Origin: Strigamia acuminata
Taxonomy: Eukaryota > Arthropoda > Chilopoda > Geophilomorpha > Linotaeniidae
Reading direction: 5' to 3'
Length of the DNA stretch: 64,000 bases
NCBI GenBank assembly: GCA_949358305.1
Contig: OX442315.1
Span: 6,225,875-6,289,874, forward strand
Every line of letters begins with the position of its first letter. Position 1 is the stretch's first letter. Below, piece after piece: positions 10,966-21,931 of this stretch. The notes below the pieces were generated by a model. The model saw only the letters and a list, made by a program, of their open reading frames with translations. It made no database searches and was not told where the DNA came from. The position numbers were made by a program, and so were the translations under genes.

Positions 10966-12124
10966 TGTGACAATCCTCGAATATTATTAACCCCAAGTGT
11001 AGTAAAATCTAAGATTGCCGATGCTTTTAAAAAGACTTACACATAATATAAATAATTACTAATTTTATAATTTAACTCTGACTTTAATAAAAATACTTTT
11101 CTCTGAAAGGATGATAATTCCGACCCGGAATTATCTTACAATAATAAATCTTATAAATAATAATTTACAATGCTGGGTTTTCCAGACTTTGAGAACATAG
11201 CAAAATAGAATGTTAATTAATGTATTCTCTTAATACGAAATATACTATGACTAGGAAAAGTGAAATAAGGAAAAATACTGAGGCGATGAACACGATTGAT
11301 TCCGTCCGGAATCGGCGGATTGCATCCAATCGTTCGGCGTGGATGATGGCGTTCGCTCCGACGTCAAATTGGAAGTTGACGTTGGCCGCGGTCCTCGTCT
11401 GCGTCCTGGCGGGCTGTGGCTCGTCTGGGACTGCTATTATCTCGAGATACGCGGGTTGTGGTTGCGTCTCGTCCGTGGCGTCTTCGTACGTCTCGGGAAT
11501 TGGTTCCAACGGAATATTTCCACTCATACGAGCGGAATACAAACGCAAGCGGAATTCCGCTGTCTTAGTCGGGAAATCCCGTAAACTAGATCTGCTTACG
11601 TTCGGCAACGTGATGAATCTTCCTCCCTCGGTCCAGCGTTTGTTGCGGCGGTGGACGAGCGTTCTAGCCGTGGCGAACTGAAGATTCTTGACTCTTTTTG
11701 GCTAAGAGTGTTGGCCAACTCTTACTTGGAGAAGAGTGTAATCCCTCTCTTCGGCGGGAAGAGAATTACCGATAATATCCTGAAATAACCGTTGTGTTAT
11801 TTCAAGAAGTGAGCCCAGAGTCCAAATGAAGTGATTATCTCAAACAAACAATGATTTTCAATAGTTTTCAGTTGTGTGTTTTTGTGAGATGTTTTCAGGT
11901 TCATGGTTTGGTTCAGACTGAGTTCTTAGCAGCTGCTCTCACTGCTAACAGGATGTAGCACATCCTGTAGTCCCTAGATCTTATCTTGTTTCCCACACAA
12001 GATAGGGGCTACATCCTGTGTGCCTGGATGATTCTTGCAATCCTTTTGGTACTCAAATTAGACTCACATAAAATTATCAGATTTAAGGAATTTCCTTTAT
12101 TAGTCGTAATTTGGGATTACCACA
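10966..12124 (-). repeat. 5' LTR of Gypsy element 1
   Basis: The edges were inferred, since the partner LTR is outside the window. On the minus strand it starts TGTGGTAATCC and ends GGATTGTCACA, an 11-bp imperfect inverted terminus (9 of 11). The inner edge adjoins the primer-binding site and the outer edge adjoins sequence shared with the paralogous F-box unit near 18864. Length is 1159 bp. It contains an open frame at 11213-11608. Confidence 0.65.
11213..11608 (-). CDS. Small ORF inside the LTR with C-terminal membrane segment
   Basis: 131 codons on the element's coding strand, lying wholly within the inferred LTR. The first 100 residues are polar with a Pro/Gln/Glu-rich middle. Residues about 103-126 are a strong hydrophobic helix (IVFIASVFFLISLFLVIVYF) followed by a short basic tail, so the product would be tail-anchored. 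I do not recognise it. LTR reading frames exist in a few elements, but this could be chance. The second LTR of the same element would be the test. Confidence 0.35.
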   Translation of the reverse strand: MPNVSRSSLRDFPTKTAEFRLRLYSARMSGNIPLEPIPETYEDATDETQPQPAYLEIIAVPDEPQPARTQTRTAANVNFQFDVGANAIIHAERLDAIRRFRTESIVFIASVFFLISLFLVIVYFVLREYIN

Positions 12125-13120
12125 AGGTGTTAGCGGCATCAGCGTAAATTTATTCTTTGTAAATTAATAAATATATTTGTATTTTATTATTATTGGTTGG
12201 AAAAATTGTTATTTAGCTTTTGAAAGGGCTATAATGCTAAGTCAGTAGCCTCTTGAACGTGCAAATGCAGGTTGTTACTCTGAATGTAACTATTAACATA
12301 ATAGTATTATACTATTATGCTATTAATTTGCTTATAAGCTGAGGCGTCGATGTTATGACAGTCATAGAAGAATAACTTATTCATCGGGTTTTGCACTGCC
12401 ATCAATTTGATGATCGAAGAGGAAGTGATAAAGTGGCAAAATGAAAACGTCAAAAATTTCACATTTTGTAGCGCTTTTGATTCAGCAAGTTCCGAAATAA
12501 AATCGTCCAAAATTTTCATTTCACATGACTAAAGCATAATTTTTCTAAGCTTTCACACGGTCCGATTAACGTTTTCAATTCTTCTCTAATCATGAGTGAA
12601 TCATTGCAGCTTAGGAGTATTTTTATTTCGAACCATCTGTTGGTTTAAAAGTGTTTAAAAAATCAGGATGGATGCTGGAAAAATTGTGTTAGAAAAGATG
12701 AAAAATCAAGTATCGAATCATTCAATATTACAATTATTATAAACAATTTTGCTGTTTCATCATCATCAGAAACTTGTCATATGTTTTTGCTTAGCTTTTT
12801 ATTAATACTGACTGATTGATTAATTGTTGATGGTTCTGGAATTATTTTATATTTCGATCTATATCCAAGAATACATTTGATAAAAACAGATTTCATTTTC
12901 TGCAGTTTTATTTTACATGAAATGGAACAAAAAACTAACTTAGCTTTTAGAAGGAGCAAGATTGAAGTCATTAAGTCTCTTTAACCTCAACATCCAATTT
13001 TTTAATATAACCATAACACATAATTCCAACATTTAAGAAGAAAGGCGACATTTCCCGCCATTTTCATTTTTATTGATTGTTTTATTTCATTACTTAGTAT
13101 TTAACCTATTGTTTTCATTC
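12125..13120. repeat. 3' flanking unit of the F-box cluster, copy 1 (copy 2 at about 18864-19640)
   Basis: Both copies begin AGGTGTTAGCGGCATCAG. They share AATCAGGATGGATGCTGGAA, a TTCAATATTACAATTATT tract and a CATCATCAGAAACTTGTCAT tract, and end just 3' of an F-box gene. A more diverged third copy of the middle part lies at about 16600-16720, 3' of the third gene. The cluster therefore grew by tandem duplication of gene plus 3' flank. No separate gene is seen in the unit apart from the relics listed. Confidence 0.75.
12300..12620 (-). pseudogene. Relic of an F-box-like/LRR gene, 3' part
   Basis: The minus strand at 12519-12307 encodes about 70 residues that match the C-terminus of the intact paralog (ISELAES then NPMNKL then a Cys-His LRR turn). 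The similarity continues upstream to about 12620 in a shifted frame with substitutions. No 5' part is present, so this is a duplication fragment. A shorter, more deleted version of the same fragment lies at about 18970-19020. Confidence 0.7.
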
Positions 13121-14196
13121 ACCTTTGTATATTCAACCAATAAAATGTACGAACAAATCCAGGTTTTTACTATTGACCTGATTTCTAATTTTATCACGTG
13201 CTGAAACATTGATAAGATGACAGCCATAGAGGAATAACTTATTCATTGGATTTGGCACGTTCAGTAATTTTATGCTCGAACTGGAAGTAATTTTGCTGCA
13301 AAATCTAAATTCCAATGTTGTCAGACATTGTAGAGTATTCGATTCAACAAGTTCCGAAATTAAAACGTCAGAAACTATCCTTCCACACTGACAAAAGCAC
13401 AATTTTTCTAAGCGTTCACACCGTACAATTAACGTTTTCATTTCTTGTCTAGTCATGAAGAAATCACCGTTTAAACTCAGTCGACGTAAGTTTTTTAATG
13501 GGGCATTAACAACACCATCGCTACGATTGGAAATTGAACAATTTGATAATGATAACTTCTCTAACATTGGCCAAATGCGATGAATAAGTCCAATATTGAC
13601 TGGTCTCACTTCGTACAGCTTGAGACTCGTCAATCGTTGTGCCCACACTAAAATATTTAAATTCACACGATCTCCATCGAATAAAATGTCTAACACTCTT
13701 AAATTCGGAAAAAAGGTCTTCAGGATGGGAATTTCTTCGCCATATGGCTCATAGTCAGGCAATTTTTCGATGCAATAAGTGCGAAATGTTTCGTTTCTGT
13801 TCAATCGTTTTGCCAACTTACGAAATAATCCGTCCCATACATCGTGTTCAAACACTTTTAAAACGGGCAGTTGGTTCAGAAGGAAGAAACACTCTTTGGT
13901 CGTGGCAACAGTTGACTTAATATTCAAACTTTCGAGCTTGACGCAGCGACTTAACGACCGGAGCCCATCGTTAGTGACGTATCGGCTTAACGAAACGTCG
14001 AGGTGTGTTAAGAGCGGACAATTTGTTCCGATTGCAGCAACAACTTCATCCGTGATGTTGCATGGAGACCTCAGCTTGAGGCGTTCAAGTTTCGATAAGC
14101 TCCGTACCAGTTTGATTATGGATGCAGTTGGCAAATCGATATCATCAAAGGTTAAATCCGCGAGATTTTTACATACTAGGCCTATTCTATCGCAAA

Positions 14197-16017
14197 TAAG
14201 CTTGTACGCGGATCGGATCTGATCCGCATATCCGCGGATCGGATCGGATCGGATGCGGATGCGGATTGGAGCAAACCATCCGGCCGCCATTTTAATTGCG
14301 GATCGGATGGGCGCTCAATCCGCACGCTAAATCCGCGGATGAAAATCCGTTCATCCGCGGATTGATCCGAACAATCCGCACCATCCGCGCAAAAAAATTT
14401 AAATTGAAATTTTTACGTCTGGAATCCGCTCTGTTTCTATTCCATCTAATCTAATCTAACGCCCGAACCGAACCACGAACCGATTCGATTTTAATGTAAA
14501 TTTTCCTTTTTATTTCAAGAAATAAAAATCCCACAAAAACAAAACAAAACAGAAAACAATCACAATTCACGGTTTTGCGTAATAATTGGATGCAACCCGT
14601 CCTGCATAGTCTTGCGCTAAGCCTAAATATGTCCCTGGCTGCGAGATGATTTTCTGGGCGATTTCAGCGCAATTTGCAATGATACTTAATAACTTAACTT
14701 AATGAATCGGACTGAAGTGGATGGGTTGAAGGATGGAATTGTAATATTTGCGTTTGCACGCTGGGTCGGATACGGATTCGTTCTCAGTCTGATTATCGGT
14801 GTCAGTGTCGGTACGAATGCTGCGGTCGTTGGAAGCCATTAGTGAACCGGATTCGGAAAGGAAGGTCGATCGAAAGACTAAGGAGCTAAGGACGGAATGA
14901 TATGCCAGTTTACTTGAGATGAAGCGGTTTATACAGGGTGGAACAAAAGTCTGTTCCCCCCTCAAATATTTCCTCAGCAATTGCATCTAGGCCAACTTTG
15001 ATGAAGCGATCGTATAGGAAGTTGGGTGAGAGCAATCCAATGATGTCATCAAATTTGACCTTGAAGGCCATTTTCAAGGTTATTCACTTGCTAACTTCTA
15101 AACCAATCAGGTTAGAGCAAAAAAGTCAATTACAAAGTTGTAGAGCATCATCAAATTAGTACTATCCAACTTATCTTAGTCATCTTAAGTTAAATGTTTT
15201 CCTTTTCAAAAGGAGACAAATCAGAAAAAAATCAGCAAAGTGAAATTTTTTATTCTTGTGATAAAATAATTATTAGGGCATTAAAAAAAGGCAGTGGTTG
15301 TTCTTGTTTACTTGCATAATGATACACATTTGAATATGTTTATTTAAGTAATTCAGTATTTTTGTGATAGAAATTTAAGTTTTGTCACAATGGCTGGCTT
15401 TATTTCAGCTGATTTGTCTTCTTTTTAAAAGGAAAACATTTAACTTAAGATGACTAAGATAAGTTGGATAGTACTAATTTGATGATGCTCTACAACTTTG
15501 TAATTGACTTTTTTGCTCTAACCTGATTGGTTTAGAAGTTAGCAAGTGAATAACCTTGAAAATGGCCTTCAAGGTCAAATTTGATGACATCATTGGATTG
15601 CTCTCACCCAACTTCCTATACGATCGCTTCATCAAAGTTGGCCTAGATGCAATTGCTCAGGAAATATTTGAGGGGAACAGACTTTTGTTCCACCCTGTAT
15701 ACGCAGAACAATTGGCAATTAACGTAAAATCAACGTGACATGACATAGCATAACATAACAATTATATATTCAGTATCAGTAATTTTAGCAGTTTTTTCTT
15801 CGTTTTAATTAAAAACGAAGAAAAAATTGCTAAAATGGTTAAATCCGCAAGCCAATCCGCGGATCCGCGGATCGGATCGGATTAGACAGAGATCGATCCG
15901 AATTGTGCGGTTCATCCGCACGGATCGGATCGGATTGTCTTTCCGAAAAACCGCGAGATTCGGATCGGATGCGGATTACCCGTGGATCCGCACGCATCCG
16001 ATCCGCGTACAAGCTTA
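14197..16017. mobile_element. Non-autonomous hAT-like transposon in the F-box gene
   Basis: Termini are TAAGCTTGTACGCGG and its exact inverse, flanked by the 8-bp duplication ATCGCAAA (14189-14196 and 16018-16025). Subterminal regions are dense in CGGATC/GATCCG motifs on both sides, a hAT-like pattern of transposase-site clusters. No transposase is encoded. A second element (14934-15697) is nested inside. The 8-bp duplication supports hAT; P-like elements also make 8 bp. Confidence 0.85.
14934..15697. mobile_element. Foldback TA-inserting element (Tc1/mariner-like), copy 1
   Basis: Termini are CAGGGTGGAACAAAAG and its inverse, flanked by TA on both sides. The left arm (about 14934-15215) is repeated inverted at about 15413-15697, leaving a 200-bp centre, so single strands would form a very long hairpin. 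No coding capacity is seen. A relative with the same terminal CAGGGTG and TA target lies at 41415-42168. Confidence 0.8.
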
Positions 16018-16792
16018 ATCGCAAAGAATAGTCACAGGCAGACCAAACATTTCTAACCGGCGTAGTGATGTTACGCCGGAATGAATATAAATGTTTAACG
16101 GCAAATGTCCATCGGTACGGTCACACCAAGGCGACGATTCGTATTGCTGACACAGTCTTTCAAGTATGTTGTTGATAAGCACGGGCGGTAGATTTACCAG
16201 TTGATCTTGCATCTTTTGCTGTTTATATTCGGTAACGACCATCTTTAAACACAATTCTTCCAAGCTCGACGCTGATTTCCTGCGTGGCATGTCGACTGTA
16301 GTGGTCAGATGCGAATGATAAAAGTTTCGAACGAATCTTGAACATGTATGCTGGGCAGAACGTATGATGCACGTAGTACGGTAATTCGCGTTGTGACGTG
16401 ATCTTGCTTTAAAACGATGCAGATTGTCGTATGGTGGCACTCGGGTCGGTTGATGGAACAATTAAACCCAAAAAACATTTTCCAACATATAAACTGAAGA
16501 TATTTCTTATGTAAATATTTCGTGGCAAGAAGAATTTCTTGGTTCAATTTAAAAGTGTTTAAAAAATAAATAAACGAGTCTAAATTCGGCGATTATACCG
16601 GTATTAGAAAAGAAGCAACTTCAACCATCACTTGTTATTATAATTATTCTAAACAATTTTTCCATTTCATCGTCATCTGAAACTTCTCGAATGTTTTTAT
16701 CTATCTTTTTATTATCGCCGATTAGTCTGTGTTCTTGTTTTCCACCCGCTTCTAGAACTATTGTTAATTTTTCAATTTATTTCAGTCTAATT

Positions 16793-18719
16793 TTACATAT
16801 CAGGTAGAAATGGTAGAAAAAATTGTCCCAAAACCTCGACATTCTTATTAATTCGCACATCCAAGTTTTCACTATAAACGTAATGTCTAATTTCATGATC
16901 TTCGATACGATGACATAACCCCAAACCTAACTCATTCAGTGGACTTTCCATTCCCAACAATTGCATGATCGACGCGGTAGTAATGAGCGGGCAATGTATA
17001 ATTGTAAAATTTTTCAAATTTTCTAGCGCGTTCGATTTAACAAGTTCCGACATTAAAGCATCAGAAAGTACTTCGCAATTAATAATACAAAGTTTTTCTA
17101 AACTTGTACGCGATGCCAGTAACGTTTTCATTTGTTCTTCGGCGATTAAGGAGATTTTACAGTTTACATGCAGTTGACGCAGGTTTTTCAACGGAGCAGT
17201 CATAATATCATCGGAAATTGAACAATATGTTAATGTTAATGTCTCTAACATTGGCCAAGCACGGTCAACAAGTCGGATATTGACCGCAGTGACTCGACAC
17301 AAATGCAGACTCGTCAATCGTTGAGGCCAAGTTAAAATATCAAAATCCACGTGAGTTTCGTCAACCAACAATATTAAGCTCGTCAAATTCGGAAAAATCG
17401 TCCTCAACATGGAAACATGTTGGACTTCTATGTCCGGAACTTTTTCGATGGAAAAAGTACGCAATATTTTGCCTCGATTCGACTGTTTTGCTAATTTATC
17501 AAACAATGCGCGCCAATAATCGTGTTCAAAACCCTTTAAAAAGGGCAGCTTGTTGAGAATGCGCAAACATCCGTTGACCGTGACACCCGTTGACTTAATA
17601 TTCAAACTATCGAGCTTGACGCAACTCCTTAACGACCGTAGTCCAACGTCGCTAATGGTCGAGCAGTACGAAAGGTCGAGATGTGTTAAGAACGGACAAT
17701 TCGTTCCTATTGCAGCAACAACTTCATTCGAGCTTTCATGTCTAAAGCTAAGTACACATGAGACTTTCAGACTCTGAATATTCAGAGTCTGAAATTTCAG
17801 GATGTCACGCTGCGCGCGAAATGATTCCGCCTGTGTGTTTGGCTGTATCATTCCGTGCGCGGAAATTGTTTGGTACACACAATCCGTGCACGGAAATTGT
17901 TTGGTACAAACCATCTGTGCACGTGTTGTAAATACAAATGGCGACCACTTTTAAAAAATGTTGGATTTTGATTGTGCAAAATAAATGGATTGCTGTATTT
18001 TTAAATTAATAATTAATAATAAATAATAAAATAAATTAATCAAACATTTTTAGTATTATCTGTCTTTGTATTCAGTATCCACCTCCACACCTTGCGTACG
18101 ATCGGTCACGATCGGTCGCATTACCGCAATGCATTCTGGGTACTCAGAATCTGTTCGTGCACGGAAACAATTCAAGCTATTCCGTGCACCATCACTGCCG
18201 GAAAGAATAAAATTTCGGTTGCCAGAAAGTTTCCGTGTGTGGTAAACGGAACCATGTGTACCACACTGACCCAAACTTTCGGCCATACACGGAAAGTGAT
18301 CATTCCGTGCACGGAATCAGGTCATGTGTACTTAGCTTAAAGTTAAACCTGAGCTTGAGGCGTTGAAGTTTCGGTAAACTCCGGACCAGTTTGACTATGG
18401 ATGCAGTTGGCGCACCAAGATCTGCTAAGGTTAAATCCGCGAGATTTTTACAAACTTGGGCTATCCTGTTGCAAAGAGGAATTATATACAGATCAAACAA
18501 ATTTAAATTGTGCAGTGATATGACGCCGGAATGAATAAAAACATTTAACGGCAAAGACGGAAAATCATAATGTCGCCGACACAGTCGTTCAAATATGTTG
18601 TTGATAAGCACCGGCGGTAGATTTACCAGTTGATCTTGCATCTTTTGCTGTTTATATTCGGTAACGACCATCTTTAAACACAATTCTTCTAAACTCGATG
18701 CTGATTTCCTGCGTGGGAT
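16793..18719 (-). pseudogene. F-box-like/LRR gene with lost start codon, split by a MITE
   Basis: The position of the paralogs' ATG reads ATC (18719-18717; IPRRKSASS instead of MPRRKSASS). The 5' part (18719-18338) carries LPPVLINNIFERL. After the inserted 592-bp element the LRR part continues from 17742 to 16793. The two parts plus one target site sum to 444 codons with no shift, so the insertion is the only break in the body. An upstream in-frame Met exists at 18827, so translation from there cannot be excluded. The LRRs are more diverged from the other two copies than those are from each other. Confidence 0.8.
17746..18337. mobile_element. PIF/Harbinger-like MITE
   Basis: Termini AGCTAAGTACACATGA and inverse, flanked by TAA on both sides (17743-17745 and 18338-18340). 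A 3-bp TWA duplication with no coding capacity fits PIF/Harbinger. The interior has several copies of a TTCCGTGCACGGAA-type palindrome near both ends, possibly transposase sites. Confidence 0.75.
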
Positions 18720-19657
18720 GTCCACTTTATACGAATGATTAAAGTCGCGACCACGTGGGCGACACTTGGAGAATTGTTTTAAAATGACGCCGATTGTCGT
18801 ACGGTGGCGCTTGCGTCGGGATGACAAAAGAAACGGAAAAAATGTCTAAAAAGGCCATCAGTGTCAGGTGTTAGCGGCATCAGGGTGAATTTATTCATTG
18901 TAAATTAATAAATATATTTGGATTTTATTATTATTATTGGTTGGAAATTTTTTTATTTACCGGTAGCTTTTGAAAGGAAGTGATAAAGTGGCAAAATGAA
19001 AATGTCAAAAATTTCACATTTGTGGAGACAAATACCGAATTGCTGCGACTGGCATTTTGCTCCTGTTTGATTATTGAGTCATTTGCCATTTCGTTTATTA
19101 GTCATTTCGGCCATAGGTGGAGCCACCCCTATAAGAGGCCGTTTATTTTGTACAGAGTATTTGTATTCCGAACCATCTCTTGGATTTAAAGTGTTTAAAA
19201 AATCAGGATGGATGCTGGAAAAATTGTGTTAGAAAAGATGAAAAATCAAGTATCCAGTCATTCAATATTACAATTATTCTTAACAATTTCCCTGTTTCGT
19301 CATCATCAGAAACTTGTCATATGTTTTTGCTCAGATTTTTATTAAGACTGACTGAGTGATTAATTGTTGATGGTTCTGGAATTATTTTATATTTTGATGT
19401 ATTTCCAAGAAGGGATTTTATAAAAACAGATTTTATTTACTGCAGTTTTATTTTACATGAAATGGAACAAAAAACGATAACTTAGCTTTTAGATTGAAGT
19501 CATAAGTCTCTCTAAACATCCAAGTTTTTAATATAAACATAACACATAATTTCATTATATATGAAGAACAGCGACATTTCCCGCCATTTTCATTTCTATT
19601 TATTGTTTTATTTCATTACTTAGTATTTAACCTATTGTTTTCATTACCTTTGTATAT

Positions 19658-20971
19658 TCATTCAAGAAAATCTACGAACAAATCCAGGTTTTTACTGTTG
19701 ACGAAACTTATAATTTCATTATATGCTGAAACATCGATAAGATCACAGCCACGGAGGACTAACTTATTCATTGGATTTGGCACGTCCAGTAATTTTATGA
19801 TCGAAGTAGAACTAATATGGTGGCAATCTAAAAATATCAACGTTTTCAAACATTGCAGCGAATTCGATTCAGCAAGTTCCGAAATTAAATCGTCAGAAAC
19901 ATTCATTCCACAATCAGAAAACCACAATCTTTCTAAGCGTTCACACCGTACAATTAACGATTTCATTGCTTGTCCAGTCGTGAATAAATCGCCGCCTAAA
20001 CACAGTTGACGTAAGTTCTTCAACGGAGCATTAACAACACCATCGCTTTGATTGGAAATCGAACACTCTGTTAATGATAATTTCTCTAACATTGGCCAAA
20101 TGTGATGAATAAGTCCAATATTAACCTGTCTTACTCCATACAGCTTGAGACTCTTCAATCGTTGTGCCCACACTAAAATATTTAAATCCACATGATCTTC
20201 AATGAAATAAATGTCTAACACTCTTAAATTTGGAAAAAAGGTCTTCAGGAAGTGAATATCTTTGGCATTCGTCTCAGGCAATTTTTCGATGCAATAAGTG
20301 CGCGATGTTTCGTTTGTATTCAATTGTTGCGCTAACTTAGGATATAATTCGTTCCAGCGATGGTGTTTAAACACTTTTAAAACAGGCAGTTGGTTGAGAA
20401 GGAACAAACAGCCCTTGGTCGTGACATCAGTTGACCTAATATTCAACCATTCGAGCTTCACGCAGCGACTTAACGACCGGAGCCCATCGTTAGTGACGTG
20501 TAGGCTAAACGAAGCGTCGAGATGTGTTAAGAGCGGACAATTCGTTCCGATTGCAGCAGCAACTCCATCCGTGATTTCGTGTGGAGACCTGAGCTTGAGG
20601 TGTTCAAGTTTCGGTAAGCTCCATACCAGTTTGATTATGGATGCAGTTGACACATTAAGATCATCATCTAAGGTTAAATCCATAAGGTTTTTGCACACTT
20701 TCCCTATTTCATCGTATAGAGGAGTCATGGTCGTACTAAACAGATGCAAATGGTGTAGTGATACGGCGCGGGAATGAAGGAAAATGTTCGACTGCAAACG
20801 TCGATCGGTTTTGTCATCATCAAATTGCACACACAGTCGTTTAAATATGTCGTTGATAAGCACGGGCGGTAAGCTTACTAGTCGATCTTGTACCTCTCGC
20901 TCTTCGTAATGAACAGTCACCGCATTTAAACACAGTTCTTCCAGGGTTGCGATTGATTTTGTGCGCGGCAT
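19658..20971 (-). CDS. F-box-like/leucine-rich-repeat protein, intact copy
   Basis: A single-exon frame of 437 aa. The start is MPRTKSIATLEELCLN, aligned with the ATG of the split paralog. An F-box-like helix (LPPVLINDIFKRL) lies at about residues 33-45. Then follow about ten irregular LRRs of the Cys-containing type (for example CPLLTHLDASF, LRSLSRCVKLEWLNI). FBXL-type proteins bring substrates to SCF ubiquitin ligases; that role is inferred from family resemblance. It is the only uninterrupted member of the cluster here. The lack of introns, against the intron-rich neighbours, suggests the founding copy was retroposed or lost introns early. The upstream region to 21175 shows no clear promoter motif. 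Confidence 0.8.
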   Translation of the reverse strand: MPRTKSIATLEELCLNAVTVHYEEREVQDRLVSLPPVLINDIFKRLCVQFDDDKTDRRLQSNIFLHSRAVSLHHLHLFSTTMTPLYDEIGKVCKNLMDLTLDDDLNVSTASIIKLVWSLPKLEHLKLRSPHEITDGVAAAIGTNCPLLTHLDASFSLHVTNDGLRSLSRCVKLEWLNIRSTDVTTKGCLFLLNQLPVLKVFKHHRWNELYPKLAQQLNTNETSRTYCIEKLPETNAKDIHFLKTFFPNLRVLDIYFIEDHVDLNILVWAQRLKSLKLYGVRQVNIGLIHHIWPMLEKLSLTECSISNQSDGVVNAPLKNLRQLCLGGDLFTTGQAMKSLIVRCERLERLWFSDCGMNVSDDLISELAESNSLQCLKTLIFLDCHHISSTSIIKLLDVPNPMNKLVLRGCDLIDVSAYNEIISFVNSKNLDLFVDFLE

Positions 20972-21384
20972 GTTGACAGGAATTTGCCATGAAATGTCTA
21001 ATCACAGAACGGCTGCTTTCCTCGCCATTACGTGGCTCCATCTACAATGTAGCTTGGGAAACAAATGGCGCTAAATTCGATTTGAGAACTCTTTTGATCG
21101 AGGTTTTGGGAGATTTGTGGATTGTGGTTGCCGCTGATACTACAAAATCTTCTTTTGCTTTAGTTTTAGTTTAGGCACTAAAATTATAACTTTACAGTCT
21201 TGAAAATTAGTTTTAACGACAAAAGTACTCGTTTTTTTACTCATGAAATTGGTTTTTCCACCTAATAAAATCTTTTTTTTCTACTTGATACCGGTAAATT
21301 CGTTTGAACTCCTAATGTATTTTTGCATCTAAAAACCGCATTTACCAATGATCTGTTGTAAACTGTAGCTCTGATTTTAAACAT

Positions 21385-21430
21385 TACAACACCATCACTT
21401 TGATTGGAAATTGAGCAATCTGTTAATGTT
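21385..21430 (-). pseudogene. Tiny F-box/LRR relic
   Basis: The tract from ACAACACCATCACTTTGATT matches the intact gene at about 20034-20070 with few differences. It stands alone without flanking homology and is only a marker of past duplication. Confidence 0.5.
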
Positions 21431-21931
21431 GGCTTATTGTTTATTTATTTTATTTTATTTTCTTTTAATTTTTTATTAAGGATTTGTGAGAAAAACTGGA
21501 GTTGTCCATTGAAAAAAATGGAATTGACCCTGGAATGACCTTCAAGACATCAATCAATTGAAAAATAGATAATGTTATTCAGCTCTATATCCCATATTTT
21601 TAATTTAAATAGTTTGTATCGTCTCAAAATGTTTTAATAACAGTTGAAATTGAAAAGACTGCACTGCTCTCGAAAGTTTGAATTTCAGGATGCGGAAAAA
21701 ATGTAAAAAGTGTAATTAGTGGGTCCAAAATGTAAATTTTTAATCTGATGAAATTATTTTTTTTAAATCAAGTTCAAAATATATCTTATAAGGATTTCTG
21801 ATATTTAAGAATCAAGACTGTCCTTGGCTCATTCTAATTTTGGTTTTATTGCAATTAATTTATACAATGGAAGTGTAAAAAAATTTATTGCTTGCGCAAA
21901 TAACAAAAGATAGTAAAACATGTCAGAAATG
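21431..21931. other. Intergenic, no gene seen
   Basis: AT-rich sequence between the F-box cluster and the membrane-protein gene. No convincing exon, RNA gene or transposon terminus was found by eye. Confidence 0.5.

Larger units (their letters stand above)
1..12124 (-). mobile_element. Ty3/Gypsy-type LTR retrotransposon 1, 3' end outside window
   Basis: On the minus strand the order is LTR, leader, gag, pol, then a spliced third ORF that runs off the left edge. The second LTR is therefore not visible. The order protease, RT, RNase H, integrase in pol places it in Ty3/Gypsy. The LTR outer edge at 12124 abuts the sequence that begins AGGTGTTAGCGGCATCAG, which also occurs at about 18864 without the element; this locates the insertion junction. 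At more than 12 kb the element is long for Gypsy, mostly because of the third ORF. No break is seen in gag or pol, so it may be young. The target-site duplication cannot be checked from one end. Confidence 0.9.
13133..16290 (-). pseudogene. F-box-like/LRR gene split by a hAT-like element
   Basis: The 5' coding part is 16290-16018 (91 codons, MPRRKSASS; F-box-like LPPVLINNILERL). The 3' part is 14188-13133 (352 codons including the stop). Between them lie a 1821-bp transposon and a second copy of the 8-bp target site. Reading across the empty site is in frame and gives a 442-residue leucine-rich-repeat protein, close to the intact 437-aa paralog. F-box/LRR proteins usually act as substrate receptors of SCF ubiquitin ligases; here the N-terminal F-box is weak, so that role is inferred. 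No other stop is seen, so the insertion may be the only lesion. If the element were spliced out as an intron the gene could still work, but I see no convincing splice sites at its ends. Confidence 0.85.

Noticed and set aside
17743-17914. MVCTKQFPC start of an F-box/LRR frame
   Set aside because: This N-terminus is encoded by the inserted MITE, not by the gene; the real 5' part is at 18338-18719.
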